Counted from the stretch's first letter, positions 1 through 8,300 are shown. The stretch is DNA of 64,000 nt from Streptomyces galbus (GCF_005280195.1 NZ_SZPR01000008.1:62001-126000); one strand, 5' to 3'. Program-made: numbers and translations. The notes: generated by a model not told the origin, from the sequence alone.

Positions 1-333
1 CACGTTGACGTCCATCGCCGCGGGGTGCGGGATGCCGAGGCGGGCGGCGACCCGCGCCGCCATGTTGGGCGACCGGTCCACGGCCGTGGAGGTCGCCACC
101 AGCACCAGGTCGATGTCCTCCGGCGCGGTCCCGGCGCCGGCCAGCGCCTTGGCGGCGGCGTGCGCGGCGAGCTCGTCGACCGGCTCGTCGGGGCCGGCGA
201 TGTGGCGGGTGCGGATGCCCACCCGGCTCCTGATCCACTCGTCGCTGGTGTCGACCAGGGCCGCCAGGTCCTCGTTGGTCAGCACCTTGGCGGGCTGGTA
301 GTGGCCGACCGCGGTGATGCGCGAGCCGTTCAT
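1..333 (-). CDS. 3-oxoacyl-ACP synthase III (KAS III, FabH-like), 5' part only
   Basis: Only the first 111 residues are in the window; the gene continues off the left edge. The N-terminus has the KAS III pattern: a start followed by ITAVGHYQPAKVLTN, then DTSDEWIRSRVGIRTRHIA and a VATSTAVDRSPN-like segment. The family condenses an acyl-CoA starter with malonyl-ACP through a Cys-His-Asn triad. The visible part stops a few residues before the expected catalytic Cys, so activity cannot be judged. It could be a housekeeping FabH or a specialised KAS III. The first ATG fits the family N-terminus well. Confidence 0.85.
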   Translation of the reverse strand, partial: MNGSRITAVGHYQPAKVLTNEDLAALVDTSDEWIRSRVGIRTRHIAGPDEPVDELAAHAAAKALAGAGTAPEDIDLVLVATSTAVDRSPNMAARVAARLGIPHPAAMDVNV

Positions 334-640
334 CGGGTGGTCCCCCTCGTTGCCGTGGGTCGCGGATCCACCAGTCTGGTGAGTGACTCACGGGTACGGC
401 GGCAGGTGATACGACAGGAAACAGCCGCCCGGATTGTCGGCTTCCCGCAGACCCTCGGACGCCCGAACAGCCGTCGCACACCCCGAGGAGTCCGACGGGT
501 GCGCAGCGGGTACCCGGGACGACACGCCGGACGGGACCACCGCCGTCCGCGCCCACCGCGCAGGCGGTCGCCACCCGGCGCCCCCGGTGCAGGACAATGA
601 CACCGTCGAGGTCACTTACAGAACCGGGGCTGATCAGGAC
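334..640. other. Divergent intergenic region, FabH-like gene / fdhD
   Basis: This 307-base stretch separates two divergent genes and should hold both promoters. It contains a 13-base palindrome at 379-391. Two GGGTAC hexamers (392-397 and 508-513) have a GNNT 14-16 bases upstream, the form used by SigB-type sigma factors, but that pattern is common by chance in this GC range. Short open frames here look like noise. Confidence 0.4.
379..391. promoter_or_regulatory. Perfect 6+1+6 inverted repeat upstream of the FabH-like gene
   Basis: GTGAGT-G-ACTCAC lies 46 bases upstream of the FabH-like start codon, where an operator would sit. No regulator gene is next to it in the window, so its ligand and protein are unknown. 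Confidence 0.35.
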
Positions 641-1489
641 ATGGGACGCGTCACGGAACGTCGCAAGGTGATCCGCATCCGGGACGGGGCGGTCTCCGCC
701 CGTCCGGACACCCTCGTCGCCGAGGAACCACTGGAGATACGCCTCAACGGCAAACCGCTCGCGATCACCATGCGCACGCCCGGTGACGACTTCGCGCTGG
801 CCGCCGGGTTCCTGGTCAGCGAGGGGGTGCTGGCGACCGACGACGACCTGCAGAACATCGTCTACTGCGCGGGGGCGACCGCCGACGGCTCCAACACCTA
901 CAACGTCGTCGACGTGCGGACCGCCCCGCACGTGACGCCGCCCGACATCACCCTCGAGCGGAACGTGTACACGACGTCGTCCTGCGGTCTGTGCGGCAAG
1001 GCCAGCCTGGACGCCGTGCGCACGACCGCCCGCTGGCCCATCGCCGACACTCCCCCGGTGCGCGTCGCTCCCGAGCTGCTCGCGAGCTTGCCCGACCGGC
1101 TGCGCGCGGCCCAGCGGGTCTTCGACCGGACCGGCGGCCTGCACGCGGCGGCCCTGTTCAGCGAGGAGGGCGAGCTGCTCGACGTCCGCGAGGACGTGGG
1201 CCGGCACAACGCGGTCGACAAGCTCGTCGGCCGCGCCCTGCAGAGCGGTGACCTGCCGCTGTCCCGCGCGGTCCTGCTGGTGTCGGGCCGGGCGTCCTTC
1301 GAGCTGGCCCAGAAGGCCGTCATGGCCGGCATCCCGGTGCTGGCGGCCGTCTCGGCGCCGTCCTCGCTGGCGGTGGACCTGGCCGCGGAGACGGGCCTGA
1401 CCCTGGTGGGCTTCCTGCGCGGCACCTCCATGAACGTGTACGCGGGTGAGGAGCGCGTCGCCCTGCGGGCCGGGGCCGCGCAGGGCTGA
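641..1489 (+). CDS. fdhD: FdhD, formate dehydrogenase accessory sulfurtransferase
   Basis: This 282-residue cytoplasmic protein belongs to the FdhD family, which transfers sulfur from a cysteine desulfurase to the bis-MGD cofactor of formate dehydrogenase. The sequence shows EEPLEIRLNGKPLAITMRTP, the loop SSCGLCGKAS with the sulfur-relay cysteines at about C115 and C118, and the RTGGLHAAALF and DVGRHNAVDKLVG segments. The frame stays open further upstream, but similarity begins at the ATG used here; no strong ribosome site is visible and GTG at 668 is an alternative. No formate dehydrogenase is in the window, so its client is elsewhere. Confidence 0.93.
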   Translation: MGRVTERRKVIRIRDGAVSARPDTLVAEEPLEIRLNGKPLAITMRTPGDDFALAAGFLVSEGVLATDDDLQNIVYCAGATADGSNTYNVVDVRTAPHVTPPDITLERNVYTTSSCGLCGKASLDAVRTTARWPIADTPPVRVAPELLASLPDRLRAAQRVFDRTGGLHAAALFSEEGELLDVREDVGRHNAVDKLVGRALQSGDLPLSRAVLLVSGRASFELAQKAVMAGIPVLAAVSAPSSLAVDLAAETGLTLVGFLRGTSMNVYAGEERVALRAGAAQG

Positions 1490-1513
1490 CCCGGGACCCC
1501 GCCGCACCCTCAG

Positions 1514-2428
1514 CTACGTGCGCTTCCCGGCCCCGTCACCCGTCCCGTCCCCATCCTCGTCACCCGTCCCGTCCCTGTCCCCTTCCCGGGCGGGCCGCGC
1601 CCCCGTCGCACCGGCTCCCGCGCGCCTCGCGACCTCCACGAACGCGGTGATCAGCGGCGTGGCCCGGCTCGCGTCCCAGGCGAGCAGCACCTCGTCGGGC
1701 TCGGCGTCGGGAACGGGCACGTAGGTGATGTCGGGACGGGCGTACTGCTCGGCCACCGAGCGCGGCACCAGGGTGATGCCGGCGCCGCCGGCCACGCGCT
1801 CGAACTTCTCCTCGATGGTGCGGATCGGCACGTCACCGGGGCGCGGGTCGTTGTAGCGCAGCCAGGTCTCGCCGTCGAGGTCGGCCAGGGCCAGCTCCTG
1901 CTTGCCGGCGAGGCGGTGGTCGGCGGGCAGCATCGCCACCCGCGTCTCGCGGTGCAGCGGCAGCAGCGTGAGGCCCTCGTCGCGGACGGGCCGGCGCAGG
2001 AAGGCGATGTCGACGCCGCCGTCGCGCAGCAGGTCCTCCTGGTCGTCCCACTCGACCCGGCGGGCGTGGGTCTCGACGTCCGGGTGCGCGGCCGCGAACT
2101 GCCGCAGCACCGCCGTGACGACCACGCCGGCCCGGAAGCCCACGACGAGCCGGCGCGGGCCGAGGGCAGCGCGCCGGACCCGGCGTCGCGCCCCCTCGGC
2201 GGCGTCGAGCAACCGGCTTCCGTCCTCCAGGAGTTGCCGCCCGGCATCCGTCAACGCCACGCCCCGGCTGTCCCGGACGAAGAGGTCGGCACCCAAGTCC
2301 TTCTCCAGCGCCCGGATCTGACGGCTCAGCACCGGCTGGGCGATGTGCAGGCGGTCGGCCGCGCGTCCGAAGTGCAGCAGCTCGGCCACCGTGACGAAGT
2401 AGCGGACCTTGCGCAGGTCGAGATCCAT
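1514..2428 (-). CDS. LysR-family transcriptional regulator
   Basis: 304 residues. The N-terminal winged helix-turn-helix (about residues 1-60) reads YFVTVAELLHFGRAADRLHI then QPVLSRQIRALEKDLGADLF, typical of LysR. A substrate-binding-type effector domain follows to about residue 275. The last 25 residues are a Gly/Asp/Thr-rich tail coded by a 24-base direct repeat. It is divergent from an SDR gene, with a perfect 13-bp-arm palindrome between them, so it probably regulates itself and the SDR. The effector cannot be predicted. Confidence 0.92.
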   Translation of the reverse strand: MDLDLRKVRYFVTVAELLHFGRAADRLHIAQPVLSRQIRALEKDLGADLFVRDSRGVALTDAGRQLLEDGSRLLDAAEGARRRVRRAALGPRRLVVGFRAGVVVTAVLRQFAAAHPDVETHARRVEWDDQEDLLRDGGVDIAFLRRPVRDEGLTLLPLHRETRVAMLPADHRLAGKQELALADLDGETWLRYNDPRPGDVPIRTIEEKFERVAGGAGITLVPRSVAEQYARPDITYVPVPDAEPDEVLLAWDASRATPLITAFVEVARRAGAGATGARPAREGDRDGTGDEDGDGTGDGAGKRT

Positions 2429-2450
2429 GGCTCTCCTTCCGGGCCCGCGT

Positions 2451-2481
2451 CTGCGGCGATACCTCGAGGGTATCGCCGCAG
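2451..2481. promoter_or_regulatory. Perfect palindrome, predicted LysR operator
   Basis: Arms CTGCGGCGATACC (2451-2463) and GGTATCGCCGCAG (2469-2481) flank TCGAG. The core ATAC-N7-GTAT matches the classic LysR T-N11-A pattern. It sits 22 bases from the LysR start and 79 bases from the SDR start, in the divergent promoter region. Confidence 0.75.
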
Positions 2482-2560
2482 GCGAAAGAGGTCTTGGACG
2501 GCCCGGCGGGGCGGCAGCAGGCTGGAGGACGTCACCACTGGACCCCCGGAAGGAGTGGGC

Positions 2561-3280
2561 ATGAGCCTGCGTGAACAGCGGATCGTCGTGATCGGCGGCA
2601 CGTCCGGCATCGGACTGGCCGTCGCGGAGGCCGCCGCAGCCGAGGGCGCCGAGGTCGTCGTCGCCTCACGGCGCCAGGAGAGCGTGTCCGGCGCACTGGA
2701 GCGGTTGCCGGACGGCGCCCGCGGCCACGTCCTGGACGCCACCGACGAGGAGGCGCTCCGGGCGTTCTTCGCCGAGGTCGGCGCCTTCGACCACCTCGTC
2801 TACACGGCGGGCGAGTCGCTGCTGATGGAGAGCCTCGCCGAGCAGGACCTGGACCGGGCCCGGCGGTTCCTGGACACCCGGCTGTGGGGCGCGTACTCGG
2901 CCGTGCGGCTGGGCGCCGGGTCGATCCGGCCGGGCGGTTCAGTCGTGCTGACCACCGGCACGGCGGCCCGCCGGCCGCTGCCGGGGACGACGGTCGCGGC
3001 GAGCCTGTGCGGGGCGATGGAGTCGCTCACCCGGGCGCTGGCGCTGGAGCTGGCGCCGCTGCGGGTGAACGTGGTGTCGCCGGGCGTGGTGCGCACCGAC
3101 CTGTGGCGCGACCTGGACGAGACGGACCGGGAGGGCCTGTTCCGGTCCTCGGCCGGTTCGCTTCCCGTCGGCCGGGTCGGCGAGCCCGCGGACGTGGCCG
3201 AGGCGTACCTGTACCTGATGCGGGGCGGCTACAGCACCGGTTCGGTCGTGGTGGTGGACGGCGGCGGCCTGCTGGTGTGA
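2561..3280 (+). CDS. SDR-family protein lacking the catalytic Tyr/Lys
   Basis: 239 residues with a Rossmann fold. The NAD(P) motif GGTSGIG starts near residue 12, and the C-terminal half keeps LTRALALELAPLRVNVVSPG and the GRVGEPADVAEAYLYL and VVDGG segments of classical SDRs. At the usual YxxxK site it has Ala146 and Cys150, so the canonical proton relay is missing. It may be a non-catalytic NAD-binding protein or use other chemistry. The ATG has GGAAGGAG upstream at the right distance. It is divergent from a LysR gene and probably controlled by it. Confidence 0.88.
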   Translation: MSLREQRIVVIGGTSGIGLAVAEAAAAEGAEVVVASRRQESVSGALERLPDGARGHVLDATDEEALRAFFAEVGAFDHLVYTAGESLLMESLAEQDLDRARRFLDTRLWGAYSAVRLGAGSIRPGGSVVLTTGTAARRPLPGTTVAASLCGAMESLTRALALELAPLRVNVVSPGVVRTDLWRDLDETDREGLFRSSAGSLPVGRVGEPADVAEAYLYLMRGGYSTGSVVVVDGGGLLV

Positions 3281-3332
3281 CGAGCCGGGCGGCCCGACGA
3301 CGCCCTGCGCGCGGGCCGTGCCCCGGTGCCCG

Positions 3333-3869
3333 TCAGGTCCGGGCGAACGACACCTCCGCCGCCCGGACGACCGTGCCGAGCCGTGGGAAGTCGAGCCGTA
3401 CCGACGCCTCGTGCTCGGCGCGGGTCAGCGCGGTCATCGCGTCCTCGACGAAGACCAGGCCGTAACCGAGGTCGGCGGCGGCGCGGGCGGTGGACTCCAC
3501 GCCGAGGTTGGTGGCGATGCCGCCGAACACCAGCGTGGTGACCCCCCGCCCGCGCAGCACGTCGTCGAGGCCGGTGCCCTGGAAGGCGCCGACGGTGCGC
3601 TTGACGATCTCGACGTCCCCCGCGCGCGGCAGGCCCGCGACGAGGGCGCTGCCGGGCGGCTGCTCGGTGACGCCGGGGCGTTCCACCCGGACCAGGACGA
3701 CGGGGGCGCCGGCCGCACGGAACGTGCCGGCCAGCGCCTCGGCCGTGGCGAGCACGTCGGTGCCCTTGTGGGGCTCCAGGGGCAGCGCGACGATCCGGTC
3801 CATCAGGTCGACGAGGACCAGTGCGGTGCGGGCGGGGTCGAGGGCGTCGGGTGCGTCGGGTCGGCTCAT
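3333..3869 (-). CDS. Isochorismatase-superfamily hydrolase without the usual Cys
   Basis: 178 residues, cytoplasmic. The fold signature is clear: ALVLVDLMDR with catalytic-type Asp21, VKRTVGAF with Lys90, and GGIATNLGVESTAR. In cysteine hydrolases of this superfamily the residue before VEST is the nucleophilic Cys; here it is Gly123. True isochorismatases of the EntB/PhzD type also lack a Cys nucleophile, so hydrolysis is still possible. Its ATG overlaps the stop of the upstream transporter gene by four bases (ATGA), so the two are translationally coupled and probably act on a shared substrate. Confidence 0.88.
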   Translation of the reverse strand: MSRPDAPDALDPARTALVLVDLMDRIVALPLEPHKGTDVLATAEALAGTFRAAGAPVVLVRVERPGVTEQPPGSALVAGLPRAGDVEIVKRTVGAFQGTGLDDVLRGRGVTTLVFGGIATNLGVESTARAAADLGYGLVFVEDAMTALTRAEHEASVRLDFPRLGTVVRAAEVSFART

Positions 3870-4906
3870 GACGGAACGTTATCCCCCGGCAGCCGTCCGT
3901 ACCGGGGATCCGGATCAACAGGGCGGTCCCGCTCGGGCAGGGGGTCCTGTGCGCGGCGGCGGGCGATGACCGCGCAGACCATGAGCTGCATCTGGTGGAA
4001 GAGCATCAGCGGCAGCACCGCCAGCGAGGCGTGCGCGCCGAAGAGCACGCTCGCCATGGGCAGTCCGGAGGCGAGGGACTTCTTGGACCCGGCGAACTGG
4101 ATGGTGATGCGGTCCTCCCGGCCGAAGTGCAGCGCCTTCGCGCCGTACCAGGTGAGCAGGAGCATCACGGCGAGCAGCACGGCCTCCACGACGAGCAGTC
4201 CGCCCAGCCGGGCGGGGCTCACCCGGTGCCAGACGCCCTGCACCATGCCTTCACTGAACGCCGTGTAGACGACGAGCAGGATGGAGCCCCGGTCGACGTA
4301 GCCGAGGACCTTCTTGTGCCGGGCGACGAAGCCGCCGATCCAGTGCCGCAGCACCTGTCCGGCCAGGAACGGCGCCAGCAGTTGCAGCGCGATCTGCACC
4401 AGCGAGTCGCCGGAGAAGCCGCCCCCGCCGCTGCCCAGCAGCGCCGCCGCGAGCAGCGGGGTGGCGACGATCCCGACCAGGGAGGAGAACGAGCCCGCGC
4501 AGATCGCCGCGGGCACGTTGCCGCGGGCGATGGAGGTGAACGCGATCGACGACTGCACGGTCGACGGCACGAGCGTGAGGAACAGCAGGCCCTGGTACAG
4601 GGGGTGGGTGAGGACGACGGGCACCAGGCCGCGGGCGGCCAGGCCCAGCGCCGGGAAGATCAGGAAGGTGCAGGCCAGGACGGTGAGGTGGAGCCGCCAG
4701 TGGCGCAGTCCGTCGAGGGCCTCGCGGGTGGACAGCCGGGCGCCGTAGAGGAAGAACAGCAGGGCGATCGCGGCGGTGGAGGCGCCGGAGGAGACGTCGG
4801 CGGCCGTGCCGCGCGCCGGGAACAGGGCTGCGAGGCCCACCGTGCCGAGCAGCAGCACGAGGTAGGGGTCGATCGACAGCCGGCTCGGCCGGCGAAGGCG
4901 TTTCAC
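3866..4906 (-). CDS. SBF-like (bile acid:sodium symporter family) transporter
   Basis: 346 residues, integral membrane, with about ten hydrophobic segments. The sequence shows LTLVPSTVQSSIAFTSIARG and FAGSKKSLASGLPMASVLF, characteristic of the SBF-like/YfeH-type branch of the BASS superfamily, which carries organic anions. The GTG start begins VKRLRRPSRL; the frame stays open upstream but the sequence there does not look like protein. It is the first gene of a two-gene operon with the isochorismatase-like hydrolase and is divergent from a LysR gene. Substrate unknown. Confidence 0.88.
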   Translation of the reverse strand: MKRLRRPSRLSIDPYLVLLLGTVGLAALFPARGTAADVSSGASTAAIALLFFLYGARLSTREALDGLRHWRLHLTVLACTFLIFPALGLAARGLVPVVLTHPLYQGLLFLTLVPSTVQSSIAFTSIARGNVPAAICAGSFSSLVGIVATPLLAAALLGSGGGGFSGDSLVQIALQLLAPFLAGQVLRHWIGGFVARHKKVLGYVDRGSILLVVYTAFSEGMVQGVWHRVSPARLGGLLVVEAVLLAVMLLLTWYGAKALHFGREDRITIQFAGSKKSLASGLPMASVLFGAHASLAVLPLMLFHQMQLMVCAVIARRRAQDPLPERDRPVDPDPRYGRLPGDNVPS

Positions 4907-5060
4907 GGTGCTCCACGTTCTTTCTCGTCGACGGTCGTGCCACGGGCTCCGGGAGGGGCGTCGGGGTGGCCGGTCAGGTAACGGGTCCCCCTCGTCGCCT
5001 CCCCATCGTCCTTCGTCACCGCGTGATCGGGAATCCGGCACACCGCACTGACTGTCATCA

Positions 5061-5084
5061 CGGTATGCGATAGGCGGGATACGG
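5061..5084. promoter_or_regulatory. Imperfect inverted repeat, possible LysR operator
   Basis: CGGTAT and ATACGG are separated by 12 bases (5 of 6 positions symmetric). The repeat lies just upstream of the LysR start and 155 bases upstream of the divergent transporter start, a normal position for an autoregulatory LysR site. Confidence 0.4.
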
Positions 5085-5092
5085 TGGCCGGT

Positions 5093-5956
5093 ATGTACGA
5101 CCCGTCTCACCTGCGCACCTTCCTCGCGGTGGCCCAGACGCTGAGCTTCACCCAGGCCGCGCGCCGGCTCGGGCTGCGCCAGTCCACGGTGAGCCAGCAC
5201 GTGCGGCGGCTGGAGGACGCCACCGGGCGGACGCTGTTCGCACGGGACACCCACTCCGTGGCGCTGACCGAGGACGGCGAGGCGATGCTGGGCTTCGCCC
5301 GCCGCATCCTGGAGGTCCACGAGCAGGCCACGGCGTTCTTCACCGGCACGCGGGTGCGCGGGCGGCTGCGCTTCGGCGCCTCGGAGGACTTCGTGCTGAC
5401 CCGGCTCCCGGAGATCCTGGAGGGCTTCCGGTACGAGCACCCCGAGGTCGACCTGGAGCTGACCGTGGAGCTGTCCGGCACGCTCCACGAGCAACTGGCC
5501 GCCGGGAAGCTGGACCTGGTGCTAGCCAAGCGGCGCCCCGAGGACCCGCGCGGGGAACTGGTGCGCCACGACCAGCTCGTGTGGATCGCCGGGGAGCGCT
5601 GGCGCCCGGACCCCGACCGGCCGGTGCCGCTGATCGTCTACCCGCCGCCGGGCATCACCCGGGCCCGCGCCCTTCAGGCGCTGGAGCGGCAGGGCCGGGC
5701 CTGGCGGATCGTGTGCACCAGCGGCAGCCTCAACGGGCTGATCGCCGCGGCCCGGGCGGGGCTGGGCGTCATGGCCCACTCACGCGGGCTGATCCCGCCC
5801 GGCCTGGTCCGCGTCCCCGACCGGGTGGGGCTGCCCGAGCTGGGCCAGGTGGACTTCGTCCTCGCCCACGGCGACCGCCGCACGGCGGCCCGGGGCCCGG
5901 CGCACGCCCTGGCCACGGCGATCCTCGCGGGCGGCGACCGGCTGCACCGCCGTTGA
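5093..5956 (+). CDS. LysR-family transcriptional regulator
   Basis: 287 residues. The N-terminal HTH reads HLRTFLAVAQTLSFTQAARRLGL then QSTVSQHVRRLEDATGRTLF, followed by a periplasmic-binding-type effector domain containing RLRFGASEDFVLTRLPEIL. ATG at 5093 was preferred because GGTGG lies about five bases upstream; an in-frame GTG at 5084 would add three residues. It is divergent from the transporter/hydrolase operon, its likely target. Confidence 0.92.
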   Translation: MYDPSHLRTFLAVAQTLSFTQAARRLGLRQSTVSQHVRRLEDATGRTLFARDTHSVALTEDGEAMLGFARRILEVHEQATAFFTGTRVRGRLRFGASEDFVLTRLPEILEGFRYEHPEVDLELTVELSGTLHEQLAAGKLDLVLAKRRPEDPRGELVRHDQLVWIAGERWRPDPDRPVPLIVYPPPGITRARALQALERQGRAWRIVCTSGSLNGLIAAARAGLGVMAHSRGLIPPGLVRVPDRVGLPELGQVDFVLAHGDRRTAARGPAHALATAILAGGDRLHRR

Positions 5957-5998
5957 GCCGGGCCGCTCAGCCCTGAGCGAGCAGGCCCGCTCCGGCGC

Positions 5999-6724
5999 TC
6001 ACCCGGCCCCGGCCTGAAGGCGGAGGCCTGACAGGGTCAGCTCCAGCGCGGCGAGGAACTGGTCCCGGTCGTCGTGCCCCGCGAATTCGTCGACGATCTC
6101 CTGCACGAACGGGAATTCGGCGCTGTCGAGGGACCGCCACTGCTCGGCGAAGCGAGCGAGGTACGCGTCGCGGTCCATGGTGCCGTCGAGGATCTCCGGC
6201 GGGATCTCCGCCCCCAGGTCGGCGGCCGTGCCGACGACGACGCTGGTGATCGCCGACACCGCGTGGAAACGCTGCCGCGGCGTGAGGTCGAGACGGAGGG
6301 TGGGCTGGCCGAGCTTCTCGTACAGGCGCAGCGAGTTGCCCTGTACGTCGGTGTTGCGCATGAAGTAGGCCGACAGCCAGGGCCGGTCGACGATCGCGTC
6401 GAAGAGCGCGATGGCCATGGCGCGGAGGTCGGCGATCGGGTCGTCGCTCTGCGGCTGCCCCTCAACGAGGGCCAGGACCCCGCCGATCGCGTGGTCGGTG
6501 GCGCGGTCGAGCAGTTCGTCCTTGTTCGAGACGTACCAGTAGATGGTGCCGACGCCGGTGCCGAGACGGGCGGCGAGCGCGCGGAACGTCAGTGCCGGCG
6601 CGCCGGCCTCGTCGAGCAGGGCCACGGCGGCTCCGAGGACGGCCTCCAGCGAGTGCGAAGCACGCTTGCGCCCGCGGGGAGCGCCTTGGGTGGGGAGGGT
6701 GCGCGGGCCTGTCATGGCATCCAT
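5999..6724 (-). CDS. TetR-family transcriptional repressor
   Basis: 241 residues. The HTH is near residues 25-75: LTFRALAARLGTGVGTIYWYVSNKDELLDRATD. The C-terminal ligand domain resembles TetR_C of class TetR/ActR. It is divergent from an MFS exporter with three operator iterons between the two genes, the standard arrangement of a drug-responsive repressor. ATGs at 6724 and 6715 are both possible and neither has a clear ribosome site. Confidence 0.92.
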   Translation of the reverse strand: MDAMTGPRTLPTQGAPRGRKRASHSLEAVLGAAVALLDEAGAPALTFRALAARLGTGVGTIYWYVSNKDELLDRATDHAIGGVLALVEGQPQSDDPIADLRAMAIALFDAIVDRPWLSAYFMRNTDVQGNSLRLYEKLGQPTLRLDLTPRQRFHAVSAITSVVVGTAADLGAEIPPEILDGTMDRDAYLARFAEQWRSLDSAEFPFVQEIVDEFAGHDDRDQFLAALELTLSGLRLQAGAG

Positions 6725-6735
6725 CCAATCACAGC

Positions 6736-6765
6736 TTGCCCCCGGATCGAACGTCGTTCTAGTAT
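6736..6765 (+). promoter_or_regulatory. Predicted promoter of the MFS exporter
   Basis: TTGCCC (6736-6741) and TAGTAT (6760-6765) are 18 bases apart. The first operator iteron fills the spacer, so a bound repressor would block RNA polymerase directly. Confidence 0.55.
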
Positions 6766-6795
6766 CGAACCTCGTTCCAACATCGAACGTCGTTC
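6746..6795. promoter_or_regulatory. Three tandem 18-bp operator iterons (TetR site)
   Basis: Three copies begin at 6746, 6764 and 6782, exactly 18 bases apart. Each contains the 14-mer ATCGAACGTCGTTC (middle copy ATCGAACCTCGTTC), whose core GAACG-T-CGTTC is palindromic. The spacing places all three on nearly the same helix face after about 1.7 turns per unit. They fill the divergent region between the TetR and MFS genes. Confidence 0.8.
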
Positions 6796-6824
6796 GTCAG
6801 GCGTTCCGAGAGAGGGGGCCGGCC

Positions 6825-8285
6825 ATGACCGCCGTCACCGATTCCGCTCCACCGTCCAGCCGCACCTATCCGTCGTTGCGCGCGGCGTGGATCCCCCTGG
6901 CCGCGCTCTGCCTGGCCTTCTTCGTCGAGATGGTCGACAACACGCTGCTCTCCGTCGCGCTGCCCACCATCGGCCGCGACCTCGGCAGCGGCACGACCGC
7001 CCTGCAATGGGTCACCGGCGCCTACTCGCTGACCTTCGGCGGCCTCCTCCTCACGGCGGGGTCGCTCGCCGACCGGCTCGGGCGGCGGCGCGTGCTGCTC
7101 GTCGGGCTCGCCGCGTTCGGGCTGATCAGCCTCTGCGTCGTCGCCGTCGACTCCGCGGCGCAGCTCATCACGCTGCGCGCCGGGCTCGGCATCGCCGCCG
7201 CCGCCATGGCGCCCATCACCAACTCCCTCGTCTTCCGGCTCTTCGACGACCAGGCGCTGCGCATGCGGGCGATGACCCTGATGATCGTCGTCGGCATGTC
7301 CGGCTTCGTCCTCGGCCCGCTGCTGGGCGGCACGGCCCTCGCCCACGTGCGCTGGGAGTGGCTGCTCGTGGTCAACGCCCCGATCGCGCTGGTCGCGGCC
7401 GTCGGCGTGCGCCTCGGGGTGGCCGCCGACCGGCCCGAGGACCTGACCGAGGACCGGCTCGACCTGCCGGGCGCCGTCCTGAGCGTCCTGACCATCGGCC
7501 TGGCCTGCTACTCCCTGACCAGCGGTGTCGAGCACGGCTGGCTCTCCCCGGCCACCGTCACGTCGGTCCTCTGCGCCGTGGCGGCGGGCGTCGCGTTCGT
7601 GTGGCACGAGCGCCGCAGCGCCGTACCCATGCTCGACCTGGGGCTCTTCTCCGGCGGCACCGTCCGCGGCGCGGCCATCGCCCAGATCGGCACGTCCGTC
7701 GCGATGGCCGGCGTGATGTTCGGGCTGATCCTCCACTTCCAGTACGCCTACGGCTGGAGCCCCGTGCGCGCGGGCCTCGCGAACCTGCCGGTCATCGTGA
7801 CCATGATCGTCGCGACGCCGCTGTCGGAGTGGCTCGGCAAGCGGTTCGGGCACCGGGTCGCCTGCCTGGTCGGCGCGGCCTGTCTGGCCGCCGCCCTGGC
7901 CGGTCTCGCCTGGGGCGTCGACCACGGGTACGCCGCCATCGCCGTCTGCATGGTCGTGATGACGATCGGGCTGCGCACCGTGATGACGATCTGCGCGATC
8001 GCCCTGGTCGACGCGATGCCGGCCAACCGCACGTCGATCGGCACCGCCCTCAACGACACCGCCCAGGAGGTCGGGACCAGCGTCGGCACCGCCGTCGTCG
8101 GCACCCTGATCGCGGCACTGGTCACCACCCGGCTGCCCGCGGGCGTGTGGAGCAGCGACCTCGTGCGGTCCTTCTTCCACGGCGAGCGGATCACGTACGC
8201 CGTGCTCGCGGTGCTCGTCGGCCTGATCGCGACGGGCGGTGCGCTCACGCTCACCGACTCCCACTCCGTCGAGGAGCCGGCCTGA
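6825..8285 (+). CDS. MFS exporter, DHA2 (14-TM) type
   Basis: 486 residues, inner membrane. The first helices read LAALCLAFFVEMVDNTLLSVALPTI, followed by the DHA motifs LQWVTGAYSL and GSLADRLGRRRVLLVG (motif A) and motif C FVLGPLLGG. This drug/H+ antiporter family exports small lipophilic compounds. ATG at 6825 follows GAGAGGGGG. It is repressed, by inference, by the divergent TetR gene. Substrate unknown. Confidence 0.92.
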   Translation: MTAVTDSAPPSSRTYPSLRAAWIPLAALCLAFFVEMVDNTLLSVALPTIGRDLGSGTTALQWVTGAYSLTFGGLLLTAGSLADRLGRRRVLLVGLAAFGLISLCVVAVDSAAQLITLRAGLGIAAAAMAPITNSLVFRLFDDQALRMRAMTLMIVVGMSGFVLGPLLGGTALAHVRWEWLLVVNAPIALVAAVGVRLGVAADRPEDLTEDRLDLPGAVLSVLTIGLACYSLTSGVEHGWLSPATVTSVLCAVAAGVAFVWHERRSAVPMLDLGLFSGGTVRGAAIAQIGTSVAMAGVMFGLILHFQYAYGWSPVRAGLANLPVIVTMIVATPLSEWLGKRFGHRVACLVGAACLAAALAGLAWGVDHGYAAIAVCMVVMTIGLRTVMTICAIALVDAMPANRTSIGTALNDTAQEVGTSVGTAVVGTLIAALVTTRLPAGVWSSDLVRSFFHGERITYAVLAVLVGLIATGGALTLTDSHSVEEPA

Positions 8286-8300
8286 GCGATCGGTGACTCC

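Noticed and set aside
388..615. 75-codon minus frame in the FabH/fdhD gap
   Set aside because: No ribosome site, no domain, and it overlaps the likely promoter region.
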